A DNA stretch of 64,000 bases. Origin: Meiothermus sp. Pnk-1. GTDB taxonomy: Bacteria; Deinococcota; Deinococci; Deinococcales; Thermaceae. Below are positions 1 through 8,453 of the stretch, in pieces (position 1 is the first letter of the stretch; each line of letters opens with the position of its first letter). Both the position numbers and the translations under genes were made by a program. The notes under the pieces were generated by a model that saw nothing but the letters and a program-made list of their open reading frames with translations, had not been told where the DNA came from and did not search any database. The stretch is taken from contig NZ_QKOB01000003.1 of the NCBI RefSeq assembly GCF_003226535.1, positions 248,001 through 312,000 on the forward strand, in the 5' to 3' direction.

Positions 1-87
1 TATGTGCGAAGGCGCGCGGTCATGGCTGAGCTCTAGTTTACGGGGTGCGCCGTAAGCGATACCGCATCCGCGTACGATCCCCCACGG

Positions 88-124
88 TTGGCAAATTTAC
101 TCGGCTTTCGTATTCTTTCGCTAG
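88..124 (+). promoter_or_regulatory. deoR promoter with overlapping CTTTCG operator repeats
   Basis: A TTGGCA box at 88-93, a 17-bp spacer and TATTCT at 111-116 leave only 8 bases before the ATG at 125, and there is no Shine-Dalgarno sequence, so the transcript is probably leaderless or nearly so. CTTTCG occurs twice, at 105-110 and 115-120, exactly 10 bp apart and overlapping the -10 box. DeoR-family proteins often bind CTTTCG/TTTCG-type repeats, so autoregulation is inferred. Bases 1-87 show no recognisable gene. Confidence 0.6.
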
Positions 125-901
125 ATGCCTTCCCTCGAGGCCACCCTGCGCCACCAAGCCATCCTCGAGCACCTACGCCAAGAAGGGCAGGTGCGGGTTG
201 CTGAGCTTGCCCAACGTTTTGCGGTCTCGGCCGTTACGATCCGCGCCGACCTCGAGCACCTCGAGCGACAGGGGGCGCTCCGGCGCACCCGGGGGGGCGC
301 GGTCCCGGCCCAGCAGCGGCGGTTCGAACTCCCGCTCGAGGCCAGCCGCCAGGTCCACGCCCGCGAGAAGGAGCGGATCGGACGCTACGCGGCGGGGCTG
401 GTCCGCGACGGAGAGACCATCATCCTGGACGTGGGCAGTACCACCACCGAGCTGGCTCGAGCGCTGCCGCCCGGCTTGCGCAACGTAGTGGTGGTCACCA
501 GCGCGCTCAACATTGCCCTGCTGCTGGAGTCGCATCCCGGCATCACCGTGGTGGTGACGGGCGGAACCCTGCGCCCCCTGCAGCACTCGCTGGTCAACCC
601 CTACGGCACCGTGCTGCTCCGGGAGATCAACGCCGACAAGGCCTTTATCGGCTGTAACGGGGTCCATCCCGAGAAAGGCTTCACCAATACCAACCTGCAA
701 GAGGCCGAGGTCAAGCGGGCCATGATCGAAGCAGCCCGTGAAACGGTAGTCCTCGCCGACCATTCCAAGATCATGCAGGTGGCCACCGCCCGGATTGCCC
801 CACTCGGGGCGGCCCGGCTCCTGGTGACCAGCCCGAAAGCTCGGCCTGAAGACTTGGAGGCCCTGCGCAAGGTTGGGCTCGAGATCGCGCTGAGCACGTG
901 A
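125..901 (+). CDS. DeoR/GlpR-family transcriptional regulator
   Basis: A 258-residue protein with the DeoR layout. The N-terminal winged helix-turn-helix lies at about residues 8-60 (VAELAQRFAVSAVTIRADL), followed by the family junction LRRTRGGA. The C-terminal sugar-phosphate sensor domain, with the ribose-isomerase-like fold, has DVGSTTTELA and the late NLQEAEVKRAM and ADHSK motifs. Length is normal. It lies upstream of a sugar ABC importer, a beta-galactosidase, galT and galK on the same strand, so it is likely the local repressor, with a phosphorylated galactose intermediate as a plausible effector (inference). CTTTCG repeats over its own -10 box and CGAAAG motifs before the importer and galT support this. 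Confidence 0.88.
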   Translation: MPSLEATLRHQAILEHLRQEGQVRVAELAQRFAVSAVTIRADLEHLERQGALRRTRGGAVPAQQRRFELPLEASRQVHAREKERIGRYAAGLVRDGETIILDVGSTTTELARALPPGLRNVVVVTSALNIALLLESHPGITVVVTGGTLRPLQHSLVNPYGTVLLREINADKAFIGCNGVHPEKGFTNTNLQEAEVKRAMIEAARETVVLADHSKIMQVATARIAPLGAARLLVTSPKARPEDLEALRKVGLEIALST

Positions 902-909
902 TCCCTCCG

Positions 910-974
910 GCTTTTGCGAAAGCTTTCAAAAGCCCGCAAAACTATTGACAAGCTCTCGAAAGTTTAGGTAAACT
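910..974 (+). promoter_or_regulatory. Promoter and candidate DeoR operator of the galactoside operon
   Basis: TTGACA at 945-950 and TAAACT at 969-974 are separated by 18 bp and form a good sigma-A promoter for the binding-protein gene at 1074. Upstream, arms GCTTTTG (910-916) and CAAAAGC (927-933) flank the palindrome GAAAGCTTTC (918-927). A further CGAAAG lies at 957-962 inside the -35/-10 spacer. CGAAAG is the complement of the CTTTCG repeats before deoR. Repressor binding here is inferred. Confidence 0.6.
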
Positions 975-1073
975 CTCCCCGCAGCCGCAGTTGGGTAGCC
1001 TGAGCCTGTAGCTTCTAGGCTCGCGTTTGCTTATGGCAAGGGCTGCTCAGGGGTAGCGCTGTGGAGGTATTCG

Positions 1074-2342
1074 ATGAAGCGAAGGATGTGGTTGATCGCA
1101 GCTTTGGGTGCACTCTTGTTGACCGTGGGCTTGACCCAAAGCAACCTCACCGGCAAACTGGTCTACAACTCCAACCAGTCCGACCCCGTACCGCGCAAGT
1201 TCGACTCCATGGTGGTGGAGCTGTTCAAAAAGCGCAACCCCAACCTCCAGATGGAGTTCAACACCGTAGACCACGAGACCTTCCAAAACGTCTCCATCCG
1301 CACCTACCTGGCCTCCGACAACCCGCCCGACGTGCTCACCTGGTTCGCCGGGAACCGCATGCGGGCCTTCAGCAGCCGGGGCCTGGCCGCCGACATCACC
1401 GATGTGTGGAAGGCCAACAACTGGGAGAAGGTCTACCCCAAAGGCTTCCAGGCCCTCTCCAAGGACGCCAGCGGCAAGTACGTCTTCGTGCCGGTGAGCT
1501 ACTACTGGTGGGCGGTGTACTACCGCAAGGACATCTTCGCCAAGCTGGGCCTTAAGGAGCCCAAGACCTGGGACGAATTCCTGGCGGTGTGCAAAAAGCT
1601 CAAAGACGCAGGCTATGTCCCCATCGCCAACGCCGCCAAAGAGACCTGGCCCCAGGGCGGCTGGTTCGACTTCCTGGACATGCGGGTCAACGGCCCCGCT
1701 TTCCACAAAGACCTCACCGACGGCAAGATCCCCTACACCGACGCCCGGGTGAAGAAGGTCTTCAGCTACTGGCGCCAGCTCGTCGATAACAAGTACCTGC
1801 TCGAGAACCCCGCCGCCTACACCTGGCAGGATGCCGCCAACCTGATGATCCAGGGCAAGGCCGCCATGTACCTGATGGGCGACTTCCTGCGCGACCAGTA
1901 CCCCGACGACCGCGAGGCCGCCGAGCTGGACTTCTTCCGCTTCCCCATCATCGATCCCAAGGTGCCTATCGGCGAAGAGGCCCCCACCGACGGCTACTTC
2001 ATCCCCGCCAAGGCCAAGAACCTGGCCAACGCCAAGGCCTTCTTGAGCTTCCTGGGCTCCAAGGAGGTGGCCGAGTTGGCCGCCAAGGAAGTAGGACGCC
2101 TGCCGGTGCGCAGCGATGTGGACGTCAAGACCCTCTTCAAGGACAAGCCCCACATCCAAAAGGGCATCGCCCTCCTGGCCGAGGCCGACGACATCTTGCA
2201 GTTCTACGACCGCGACACGGTGCCGGAGATGGCCCGCATCGGGATGGATGGCTTCGTGAAGTTCCTCAGCAACCCCGACCAGGCCGACGCCATCCTGGCC
2301 GACCTCGAGAACCAACGCAAGCGCATCTTCAGCCAACAGTAA
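1074..2342 (+). CDS. Sugar ABC transporter substrate-binding protein
   Basis: A 422-residue family-1 extracellular solute-binding protein. The first ~21 residues (basic MKRR followed by a hydrophobic stretch) form a signal peptide. There is no lipobox cysteine, so it is probably a free periplasmic protein. The mature part has the usual LASDNPPDVLTW and AAMYLMGDF segments of carbohydrate-binding members. The ATG is preceded by GGAGG at 1062-1066. It is the first gene of the transporter and is followed by two permeases; no ATPase lies in the window, so a shared MsmX/MalK-type ATPase is likely used. Linkage to GH42, galT and galK suggests lactose or galacto-oligosaccharides as substrate, which is inferred from context only. 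Confidence 0.85.
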   Translation: MKRRMWLIAALGALLLTVGLTQSNLTGKLVYNSNQSDPVPRKFDSMVVELFKKRNPNLQMEFNTVDHETFQNVSIRTYLASDNPPDVLTWFAGNRMRAFSSRGLAADITDVWKANNWEKVYPKGFQALSKDASGKYVFVPVSYYWWAVYYRKDIFAKLGLKEPKTWDEFLAVCKKLKDAGYVPIANAAKETWPQGGWFDFLDMRVNGPAFHKDLTDGKIPYTDARVKKVFSYWRQLVDNKYLLENPAAYTWQDAANLMIQGKAAMYLMGDFLRDQYPDDREAAELDFFRFPIIDPKVPIGEEAPTDGYFIPAKAKNLANAKAFLSFLGSKEVAELAAKEVGRLPVRSDVDVKTLFKDKPHIQKGIALLAEADDILQFYDRDTVPEMARIGMDGFVKFLSNPDQADAILADLENQRKRIFSQQ

Positions 2343-2364
2343 GCTCTTCCAATAGGGCTGGGGT

Positions 2365-2386
2365 CCCCTCGAGACGCCTCGAGGGG
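2365..2386 (+). promoter_or_regulatory. Intra-operon hairpin after the binding-protein gene
   Basis: CCCCTCGAG at 2365-2373 pairs perfectly with CTCGAGGGG at 2378-2386 across the loop ACGC, and only GCTTT follows. It sits in the 73-bp gap between the binding protein and the first permease. The position matches the stabilising or partly terminating hairpins that keep binding-protein mRNA in excess over permease mRNA in other sugar operons. Confidence 0.6.
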
Positions 2387-2415
2387 GCTTTGGCTCGGAG
2401 AGCAAGGAGGCAATC

Positions 2416-3372
2416 GTGCAAATCACACCCCGGCTCCGCCGGAACCCGAGGAGAGCCGCGAGCTTCTACCAGGCCAGGTGGCTGGTGGTGTTCTTGGGGC
2501 TCCCGCTGCTGTTGTACTCGGTGTGGGTGATCTACCCTTTCGTCCGCACCTTCACCCTGGCCTTCACCAACTACGACGGGCTTTCCCCGGCCCAGTGGGT
2601 CGGCTGGCAGAACTTCCGGGAGATGTTCCAGACCGAGGCCTTCCGGCTGGCCCTGTGGCACAACCTGATCTGGATCCTGATCTTCATCACCGTGCCCACC
2701 TCCGCCGGGCTGGGCTTAGCGATGGTGCTCAACCAGGGGGTGCGCTTTGACCGTTTCCTGAAGATCGCCTACTACCTGCCGCTGGTGCTGGCCCCGGTGG
2801 TCACGGCGATGGTCTGGGGCTGGATCTACCATCCCCAGCAGGGGCTGGTCAACACCGTGATCGCCGGGTTTTTGGGCCTCCTCAAGGCCGTGGGGTTCGA
2901 CGTAAACCCCGAGGAGGCCCGCAGCATCGGCTGGCTGGGCGACCCAAAGCTGGCCCTGATCTCGGTGATCGCCGCGGCGGTGTGGCGGCAGGTGGGGTAC
3001 GTGATGGTGCTCTACCTGGCGGGGCTCAAGACCCTCGACGCGGAGGTGCTCGAGGCCGCCCGGGTAGACGGGGCTGAGGGGTTCAGCCTCTTCCGCCACA
3101 TCATCTTCCCCATGTTGGCCCCGGTGACCACGGTGGTGGTGGTGATCTCCATCGTGGATAGCCTGCGCAGCTTCGACCTGGTCAATGTCATGACCGACGG
3201 GGGCCCCTTCAACAGCTCCGAGGTTTTGGCCAACTACATGGTCAAGACCGCTTTCCACGACTACCGACAGGGCTACGCCGCAGCGGTGGCGGTGATCCTC
3301 TTTCTGATCACCTTCGTGTTCACGCTGGTCTACCTGCGTCAGGTGATGGCGCAGGAGGAGAGAAACCGATGA
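2416..3372 (+). CDS. Sugar ABC transporter permease (MalF/UgpA type)
   Basis: A 318-residue polytopic inner-membrane permease. The GTG start follows AAGGAGG at 2404-2410. About six hydrophobic helices are visible, with the first at about residues 22-44. The cytoplasmic EAA loop reads LEAARVDGAEGFSLFRHIIFP, where the ATPase docks. It overlaps the next permease by 4 bases (ATGA), so the two are translationally coupled and should form a heterodimer. Confidence 0.9.
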   Translation: MQITPRLRRNPRRAASFYQARWLVVFLGLPLLLYSVWVIYPFVRTFTLAFTNYDGLSPAQWVGWQNFREMFQTEAFRLALWHNLIWILIFITVPTSAGLGLAMVLNQGVRFDRFLKIAYYLPLVLAPVVTAMVWGWIYHPQQGLVNTVIAGFLGLLKAVGFDVNPEEARSIGWLGDPKLALISVIAAAVWRQVGYVMVLYLAGLKTLDAEVLEAARVDGAEGFSLFRHIIFPMLAPVTTVVVVISIVDSLRSFDLVNVMTDGGPFNSSEVLANYMVKTAFHDYRQGYAAAVAVILFLITFVFTLVYLRQVMAQEERNR

Positions 3373-4238
3373 GCGCTGCCACTGCCACCCAACCCCACAC
3401 CCGTACCCGTAAGCTGCGCCGGGGCCCGAACCCCTGGGTGCTGGCCGTGGTCTGGTTTTTTGCCCTTTTATGGCTGGTGCCCTTCGTAGGGGCCATCATC
3501 ACCAGCTTCCGCACCTTCGACGACCTCAACACCCGTGGGTTCTGGAGCGTGCCGCAAGAGATCACCGTAAATAATTACGTGCGGGCCTGGGGGCAGGCCG
3601 GGGTCAGCAAGTACCTGCTCAACAGCTTCAAAATCACCCTCCCGGCCCTGGCCATCTGCGTGCTGTTCGCCTCGATGTGCGCCTACGGGCTGGTGCGCTT
3701 CCGCTTCCGCCTGGCTATGCCGATCTACGTGATGTTCGTGGCCGGGCTGATGCTGCCCTTCCAGGTGCTGCTCTTGCCGGTGTTCTTCCTGGCCAACAAA
3801 CTGCACCTCTACGACACGCTGTGGGCGCTGATCCTCTTCCACGCGGCCTTCCAGCTCGGCTTCTGCACCTTTGTCTTGCGCAACTTCATGAAGACCATCC
3901 CCTTCTCGCTCTTCGAGAGTGCGCTGATAGACGGAGCCAGCGAGTGGACCATCTTCCGCCGCATCGCCCTGCCCCTGCTGCTGCCGGGGCTGGCGGCCTT
4001 GGCCACCCTCGAGTTCACCTGGATCTTCAACGATTACCTGTGGGCCATCGTGCTGCTGCAGAGCGATGAGTTCAAACCCATCACCACCGGCCTGGCCAAC
4101 CTGCGCGGGCAGTACGTCAGCGACTGGCCTTTGATGGTAGCGGGCAGCCTGATCGCCACGGTGCCCACCCTGGTGGTCTTCTTCGGCCTCCAGCGCTACT
4201 TCATCGATGGGCTGACGGTGGGGGCGACCAAGGGCTAG
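3369..4238 (+). CDS. Sugar ABC transporter permease (MalG/UgpE type)
   Basis: A 289-residue second permease with about six membrane segments and the EAA motif FESALIDGASEWTIFRRIALP. The start overlaps the stop of the preceding permease. The C-terminus ends in the short tail VGATKG common in this subfamily. It is the last transporter gene, so the ATPase must come from elsewhere in the genome. Substrate is inferred from the downstream beta-galactosidase and Leloir-pathway genes. Confidence 0.9.
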   Translation: MSAATATQPHTRTRKLRRGPNPWVLAVVWFFALLWLVPFVGAIITSFRTFDDLNTRGFWSVPQEITVNNYVRAWGQAGVSKYLLNSFKITLPALAICVLFASMCAYGLVRFRFRLAMPIYVMFVAGLMLPFQVLLLPVFFLANKLHLYDTLWALILFHAAFQLGFCTFVLRNFMKTIPFSLFESALIDGASEWTIFRRIALPLLLPGLAALATLEFTWIFNDYLWAIVLLQSDEFKPITTGLANLRGQYVSDWPLMVAGSLIATVPTLVVFFGLQRYFIDGLTVGATKG

Positions 4239-4300
4239 ATACCCCGCGCAACATGACTGAGTGCACTGGCGACTTGATTTTTATTGTGCTGACCTCATGT

Positions 4301-4330
4301 CGTACGCAAAACGCAAGACGCTAAACGCGG
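4301..4330 (+). repeat. Heptad repeat before the beta-galactosidase
   Basis: Seven-base units of the type ACGCAAA / ACGCAAG / ACGCTAA lie in the 143-bp gap between the permease and the GH42 gene, followed by ACGCGGTGGATC. The same stretch ACGCAAGACGCTAAACGC followed by GGTGGATC recurs at 39711-39736. No clear promoter is visible in this gap. Confidence 0.7.
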
Positions 4331-4381
4331 TGGATCATCCCCTCTAGCGTAAATCTTGTCACCCAAACCAAAACCCCGACT

Positions 4382-6319
4382 ATGCTTGGAGTCTGCTACT
4401 ACCCCGAACACTGGCCCCGCGAGCGCTGGGCCGAGGATGCCCGCAGAATGCGGGAGCTGGGCCTGTCCTACGTGCGCATCGGCGAGTTTAGCTGGAGCCG
4501 CCTCGAGCCCCGTGAGGGGCGGCTCGAGTTCGAGTGGCTCGACGAGGCCATCGAGACCCTGGGCCGTGAGGGGCTCAAGGTGGTGCTGGGCACCCCCACC
4601 GCCACCCCCCCTAAGTGGCTCGTCGACAAGCACCCCGACATCCTGGCCTACGACCTCCAGGGCCGGGTGCGCAAGTTTGGCTCGAGGCGCCACTACAGCT
4701 TCTCCAGCCGCAGCTACCTCGAGCACTCCCGCCGCATCGTGACGGCTATGGCCCAGCGCTACGGCACCCACCCCGCGGTGGCGGGCTGGCAGACCGACAA
4801 CGAGTACGGCTGCCACGACACCACCCGCAGCTACGGCCCCGAGGACCTGCGGGCCTTCCGAGAGTGGCTGAGGGCCAGGTACGGCTCGATCGAAGCGCTG
4901 AACGCGGCCTGGGGCAACGTCTTCTGGAGCATGGAGTACCAGGGCTTCGAGGAGGTCGAGCTGCCCAACCTCACCGTCACCGAGGCCAACCCCTCCCACT
5001 GGCTCGACTTCTACCGCTTCTGCTCCGACCAGGTCGCGGCCTACAACCGCATGCAGGTCGAGATCCTGCGCCAGTACTCGCCAGGGCGCTTCATCGCCCA
5101 CAACTTCATGGGCTACACCCCCGACTTCGACCACTTCAAGCTGGCCGAGGATCTCGACGTGGCAGGCTGGGACAACTACCCGCTGGGCTTTACCGACGTG
5201 GAGGTGCTGCCGGTGAGCCAGGAGGACAAGCTGCGCTACGCCCGCACCGGCCACCCCGACATGGCCGCCTTTCACCACGACCTCTACCGGGGCGTCAAGG
5301 GGCGCTGGTGGGTGATGGAGCAGCAGCCGGGACCGGTCAACTGGGCGGCCCACAACCCCTCCCCCGCCCCCGGCATGGTGCGGCTGTGGACCTGGGAAGC
5401 CTTCGCCCACGGGGCCGAGGTGGTGAGCTACTTCCGCTGGCGGCAGTTCCCCCAGGCCCAGGAGCAGTTCCACGCCGGGCTCAACCGCCCCGACTTCCAG
5501 CCCGACGTGGGCTATTTCGAAGCGCAGCAGGTAGCGCGGGAGCTGGGGACGCTCGAGCTCCCCCCCACCCGCCAAGCCCCGGTGGCCCTGGTCTTCGACT
5601 ACGAGGCCGACTGGGTCTGCCGCATTCAGCCCCAGGGCCAGGAGTTCAGCTACCGCGACCTGACCTGGAGCTTCTACCAGGCGCTGCGCTCCCTCGGCCT
5701 GGACGTGGACTTCGTGAGGCCGGGAGGGAACCTCGAGGGCTACCGGCTGGTGGTGGTGCCCAGCCTGCCCATTCTGCGCGAGGAGGCGCTGCGGGCCCTG
5801 CGCTCTGCCCAGGCTCCCGTCGTCCTGGGGCCGCGCACCGGCTCCAAGAGCGAATCGCTCTCCATCCCCCCCGAGCTACCCCCAGGACCGCTGCAAGCGC
5901 TGCTGCCCCTCAAGGTGGTGCGGGTCGAATCGCTACGGCCGGGTGTGGACTTCGAGGTGGAGTGGGAAGGGGGGCGCTACCGCTCGTCCATCTGGCGCGA
6001 GTGGGTAGAATCCGATCTCACGCCCGCTGCCAGTTTTGGCGACCACCGAGGAGCCCTCTGGCGACAAAACCACCTGCACTACCTGGCCTTCTGGCCTACG
6101 GTGACGTTTTTGCGGGCGTATTTAGGAGATCTGGCCCGCGCCCAGGGCCTGCCTACCCTCTCCCTCCCGGAAAGCTTGAGGTTGCGACGGCGGGGCCACC
6201 TGACCTTCGCCTTCAACTATAGCCCCCACGAACAGCAGGCCCCGTCTCCTCCACAGGCCCACTTCGTCCTGGGCGGCCGCGCGATTCCGCCCTACGGGGT
6301 GAGCGTTTGGGAGGAATGA
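4382..6319 (+). CDS. bgaA: GH42 beta-galactosidase
   Basis: A 645-residue cytoplasmic GH42 enzyme that hydrolyses terminal beta-galactosides such as lactose. The TIM barrel occupies roughly residues 1-380. The general acid/base is E141 in TDNEYG and the nucleophile is E313 in [12 protein letters not shown], matching the positions known for the Thermus A4 enzyme. The trimerisation domain (about 385-590) and a short beta domain follow. The four cysteines that bind zinc in the A4 enzyme (106, 150, 152, 155) are Ser, Ser, Gly and Asp here; only C144 remains nearby. No Shine-Dalgarno is visible before the ATG. The product galactose feeds galK and galT downstream. Confidence 0.95.
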   Translation: MLGVCYYPEHWPRERWAEDARRMRELGLSYVRIGEFSWSRLEPREGRLEFEWLDEAIETLGREGLKVVLGTPTATPPKWLVDKHPDILAYDLQGRVRKFGSRRHYSFSSRSYLEHSRRIVTAMAQRYGTHPAVAGWQTDNEYGCHDTTRSYGPEDLRAFREWLRARYGSIEALNAAWGNVFWSMEYQGFEEVELPNLTVTEANPSHWLDFYRFCSDQVAAYNRMQVEILRQYSPGRFIAHNFMGYTPDFDHFKLAEDLDVAGWDNYPLGFTDVEVLPVSQEDKLRYARTGHPDMAAFHHDLYRGVKGRWWVMEQQPGPVNWAAHNPSPAPGMVRLWTWEAFAHGAEVVSYFRWRQFPQAQEQFHAGLNRPDFQPDVGYFEAQQVARELGTLELPPTRQAPVALVFDYEADWVCRIQPQGQEFSYRDLTWSFYQALRSLGLDVDFVRPGGNLEGYRLVVVPSLPILREEALRALRSAQAPVVLGPRTGSKSESLSIPPELPPGPLQALLPLKVVRVESLRPGVDFEVEWEGGRYRSSIWREWVESDLTPAASFGDHRGALWRQNHLHYLAFWPTVTFLRAYLGDLARAQGLPTLSLPESLRLRRRGHLTFAFNYSPHEQQAPSPPQAHFVLGGRAIPPYGVSVWEE

Positions 6320-6320
6320 G

Positions 6321-6344
6321 AAAGTTTTGGTAAGCTATCGAAAG
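6321..6344 (+). promoter_or_regulatory. Candidate internal promoter/operator before galT
   Basis: Just after the bgaA stop the sequence has AAAGTTTTGG, then TAAGCT at 6331-6336 as a possible -10 box, then CGAAAG at 6339-6344. The CGAAAG hexamer is shared with the promoter at 910-974. This suggests that galT can be transcribed separately under the same regulator. The -35 box is weak. Confidence 0.4.
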
Positions 6345-6359
6345 CACGGGGAGATCCTC

Positions 6360-7403
6360 ATGCATAAACGCGCGTTCAAAAAAGCCGATGGCCGGGTGAT
6401 GTTCCTCTACGGCAACGCACCCCATACCCTACCCCCGTTGGAGGAGATGGAGCCAGCCCCTGTTCCGCACCCGCACCTGCGCTGGCACCCCCTGCGGCAG
6501 GAGTGGGTGGTGTATGCCGCCCACCGGCAAAACCGGACTTTTCTCCCTCCGCCCGAGTACGACCCGCTCTCCCCGACCAAACCCGGCGGTTTCCCCACCG
6601 AGATCCCCTTCGAGACCTTCGAGATCGCGGTCTTCCCCAACCGCTTCCCCTCGCTCACCCCGCACCCAGGCCCACCCCCTGGGGAGATCCCGGTACCCGT
6701 AGCCCCGGCCCAGGGCGAGTGCGAGGTGGTGGTCTATACCCCCGAGCAGACCGGGAGCCTGGCCACGCTCTCGCAAGAACGCCGCGAGCTGTTGGTACGG
6801 GTGTGGGCCGACCGCTACCGCGAGCTGTTGGCGCGGGAGGAGGTGCGCTTCGTGATGCCCTTTGAAAACCGGGGTGAGGCTGTTGGGGTCACGCTGCACC
6901 ATCCCCACGGGCAGATCTACGCCTACCCCTTCGTCCCGCCGGTCATAGAAAAGGAGGTCCATAGCTTCCGCGAAGGCCCGGTGCTGGTCTCGCTGCTGAA
7001 CCACGCCGCACCCTACGTGGTCTGCCAAGACGAATACACCCTCGCCATCGTCCCGCCCTTTGCCCGCTACCCCTACGAGGTGCTCGTCTATCCCAAACGC
7101 TTCCACCCTGGCCCCTGGAGCTTCAGCGATGCCGAGTTCGCCAGCTTTGGCCAAGTTCTGGGCGAGGTGGTGGCGAAGTACGATCGGCTCTTCGCCCGCC
7201 CAATGCCCTACATCATGCTCCTGCACGCTGCGCCCAAGGGGGAGGAGGCCACCTTCCACTTTCACGTCGAGTTCTACGCCGCGCTGCGCACCCGCGATAA
7301 GCTCAAATACCTAGCCGGGACCGAAGTGGGGGCCGGGACTTTCGCGGTGGACGCCCTCCCGGAACAGACCGCTAAGGCGCTACGGGAAGTCAAAGCCTGG
7401 TAG
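6360..7403 (+). CDS. galT: Galactose-1-phosphate uridylyltransferase
   Basis: The 347-residue GalT exchanges UMP between UDP-glucose and galactose-1-phosphate in the Leloir pathway. The catalytic histidine is in HHPHGQ (H181-P-H183 in this start), and the FENRGEAVGVTLHHPHG block is diagnostic. The C-terminal half carries the second HIT-like fold with EEATFHFHVEF. The CxxC half of the zinc site seen in E. coli GalT is missing. An in-frame ATG at 6327 exists, but the ATG at 6360 has GGGGAGA in front of it, gives the usual family length, and leaves the promoter-like motif outside the gene. Confidence 0.93.
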   Translation: MHKRAFKKADGRVMFLYGNAPHTLPPLEEMEPAPVPHPHLRWHPLRQEWVVYAAHRQNRTFLPPPEYDPLSPTKPGGFPTEIPFETFEIAVFPNRFPSLTPHPGPPPGEIPVPVAPAQGECEVVVYTPEQTGSLATLSQERRELLVRVWADRYRELLAREEVRFVMPFENRGEAVGVTLHHPHGQIYAYPFVPPVIEKEVHSFREGPVLVSLLNHAAPYVVCQDEYTLAIVPPFARYPYEVLVYPKRFHPGPWSFSDAEFASFGQVLGEVVAKYDRLFARPMPYIMLLHAAPKGEEATFHFHVEFYAALRTRDKLKYLAGTEVGAGTFAVDALPEQTAKALREVKAW

Positions 7404-7421
7404 AGCGGCGGCCTTTACACC

Positions 7422-7427
7422 TACACT
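7422..7427 (+). promoter_or_regulatory. Leaderless-type -10 box of the M24-like gene
   Basis: TACACT ends 7 bases before the ATG at 7435 and no ribosome-binding site lies between. This is the TAnnnT-N7-ATG spacing of leaderless promoters known in Thermus and Deinococcus. No -35 box is recognisable. Confidence 0.4.
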
Positions 7428-7434
7428 GGTCAAC

Positions 7435-8445
7435 ATGAACACAACAGCGCTGAAAAAACTCCGAACCTGGATGGACCAGCACGGCTTCGAGCGCTTCTTC
7501 GTGCAACACCCGGAGAACTTCGCCTGGCTCAGCGGGGGCGGGGACAACACCGTGGTGGTGAACCGTCCAGTGGCCTGGCTCGAGGTCCCCGGCGGAGCCG
7601 ATGCCCCGGTTAAGCTCCATACTTCCCACATCGAGGCGCGGCGGTTGGCCGAAGAGGAGGTGCCAGGGCTCGAGGTCATCCCGCATCCCTGGTACAACCC
7701 ACCCCATCTACCTAGCCCCAACGACTCCGAGCACGACCTCACCCTGCTGCGGCTGGTGTTAGGCCCCGAGGAGCAAGAGCGCTACCGGGCTTTAGGCCAG
7801 GACGCGGCAAGAGCAATCGGAGAAGTGATGCGAGACGCCGAACCGGAATGGACCGAAACCGAACTCGCCGGGGCAGTCGCAAGCGCCCTCTATGCCTACG
7901 GCATTCAGCCAGTAGTGCTGTTGGCGGCAGGCGAGGAGCGCATCTTCAGCTACCGCCATCCGCTGCCCAAGAACCGGCCCCTCGGCCGGTTAGCAATGGC
8001 CGTGCTGTGCGGACGGCGTGCAGGGTTGATCGCCAACGTCACCCGGGTCAAGACCTGGGGACACCGCCAGGCGCGGGCGCTCATGGATCGCGTTTTGCAG
8101 GTGGAGGCGGCCGCTCTTAGCTGCACGGCGCCCGGCAAAACCTTGGCGGAAGTTTTCCTCGCTTTGCAGCAAGCCTATACCGACATCGGACACCCCGAAG
8201 CCCTCGAAGAACACCACCAGGGTGGGCTTACCGGTTATAAGCCGCGCGAGATGCTGGCCACCCCGAGCAACCTGACCGTCCTCGAGCCCGCCATGGCCGT
8301 AGCCTGGAACCCCAGCCTGAGGGGGGCCAAGGTAGAGGACACCTTTTTGATCGGTGAGAATGGCCTGGAGAACCTCACCTTAGACCCCCGCTGGCCCACG
8401 GTCGAGGTGGAGGGGCGGTCAAGGCCCGGCCTGCTGGAAGGATAG
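7435..8445 (+). CDS. M24 (Xaa-Pro peptidase/creatinase)-like protein, degenerate metal site
   Basis: A 336-residue protein with the pita-bread fold signature of the M24 family from about residue 115 on. Three of the five usual metal ligands appear kept: H in EEHHQGG, E in VLEPAM and E in KVEDTFLI. The two aspartates do not. The region that normally reads DxG...D(I/V)TR is here [15 protein letters not shown], so the first Asp is gone and the second is Asn. Ordinary dimetal peptidase activity is therefore doubtful. It lies between galT and galK with an 8-bp gap to galK, so a role tied to galactose metabolism, or a pseudoenzyme role, is possible. Function unknown. Confidence 0.75.
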   Translation: MNTTALKKLRTWMDQHGFERFFVQHPENFAWLSGGGDNTVVVNRPVAWLEVPGGADAPVKLHTSHIEARRLAEEEVPGLEVIPHPWYNPPHLPSPNDSEHDLTLLRLVLGPEEQERYRALGQDAARAIGEVMRDAEPEWTETELAGAVASALYAYGIQPVVLLAAGEERIFSYRHPLPKNRPLGRLAMAVLCGRRAGLIANVTRVKTWGHRQARALMDRVLQVEAAALSCTAPGKTLAEVFLALQQAYTDIGHPEALEEHHQGGLTGYKPREMLATPSNLTVLEPAMAVAWNPSLRGAKVEDTFLIGENGLENLTLDPRWPTVEVEGRSRPGLLEG

Positions 8446-8453
8446 GCAAGCCT

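Noticed and set aside
1047-2426. 459-codon minus-strand frame over the binding protein
   Set aside because: Val/Gly/His-rich antisense shadow of a well-supported gene.
4615-6222. 535-codon frame inside bgaA
   Set aside because: Shadow frame of the GH42 gene with Arg/Pro/Gly-rich composition and no domain.
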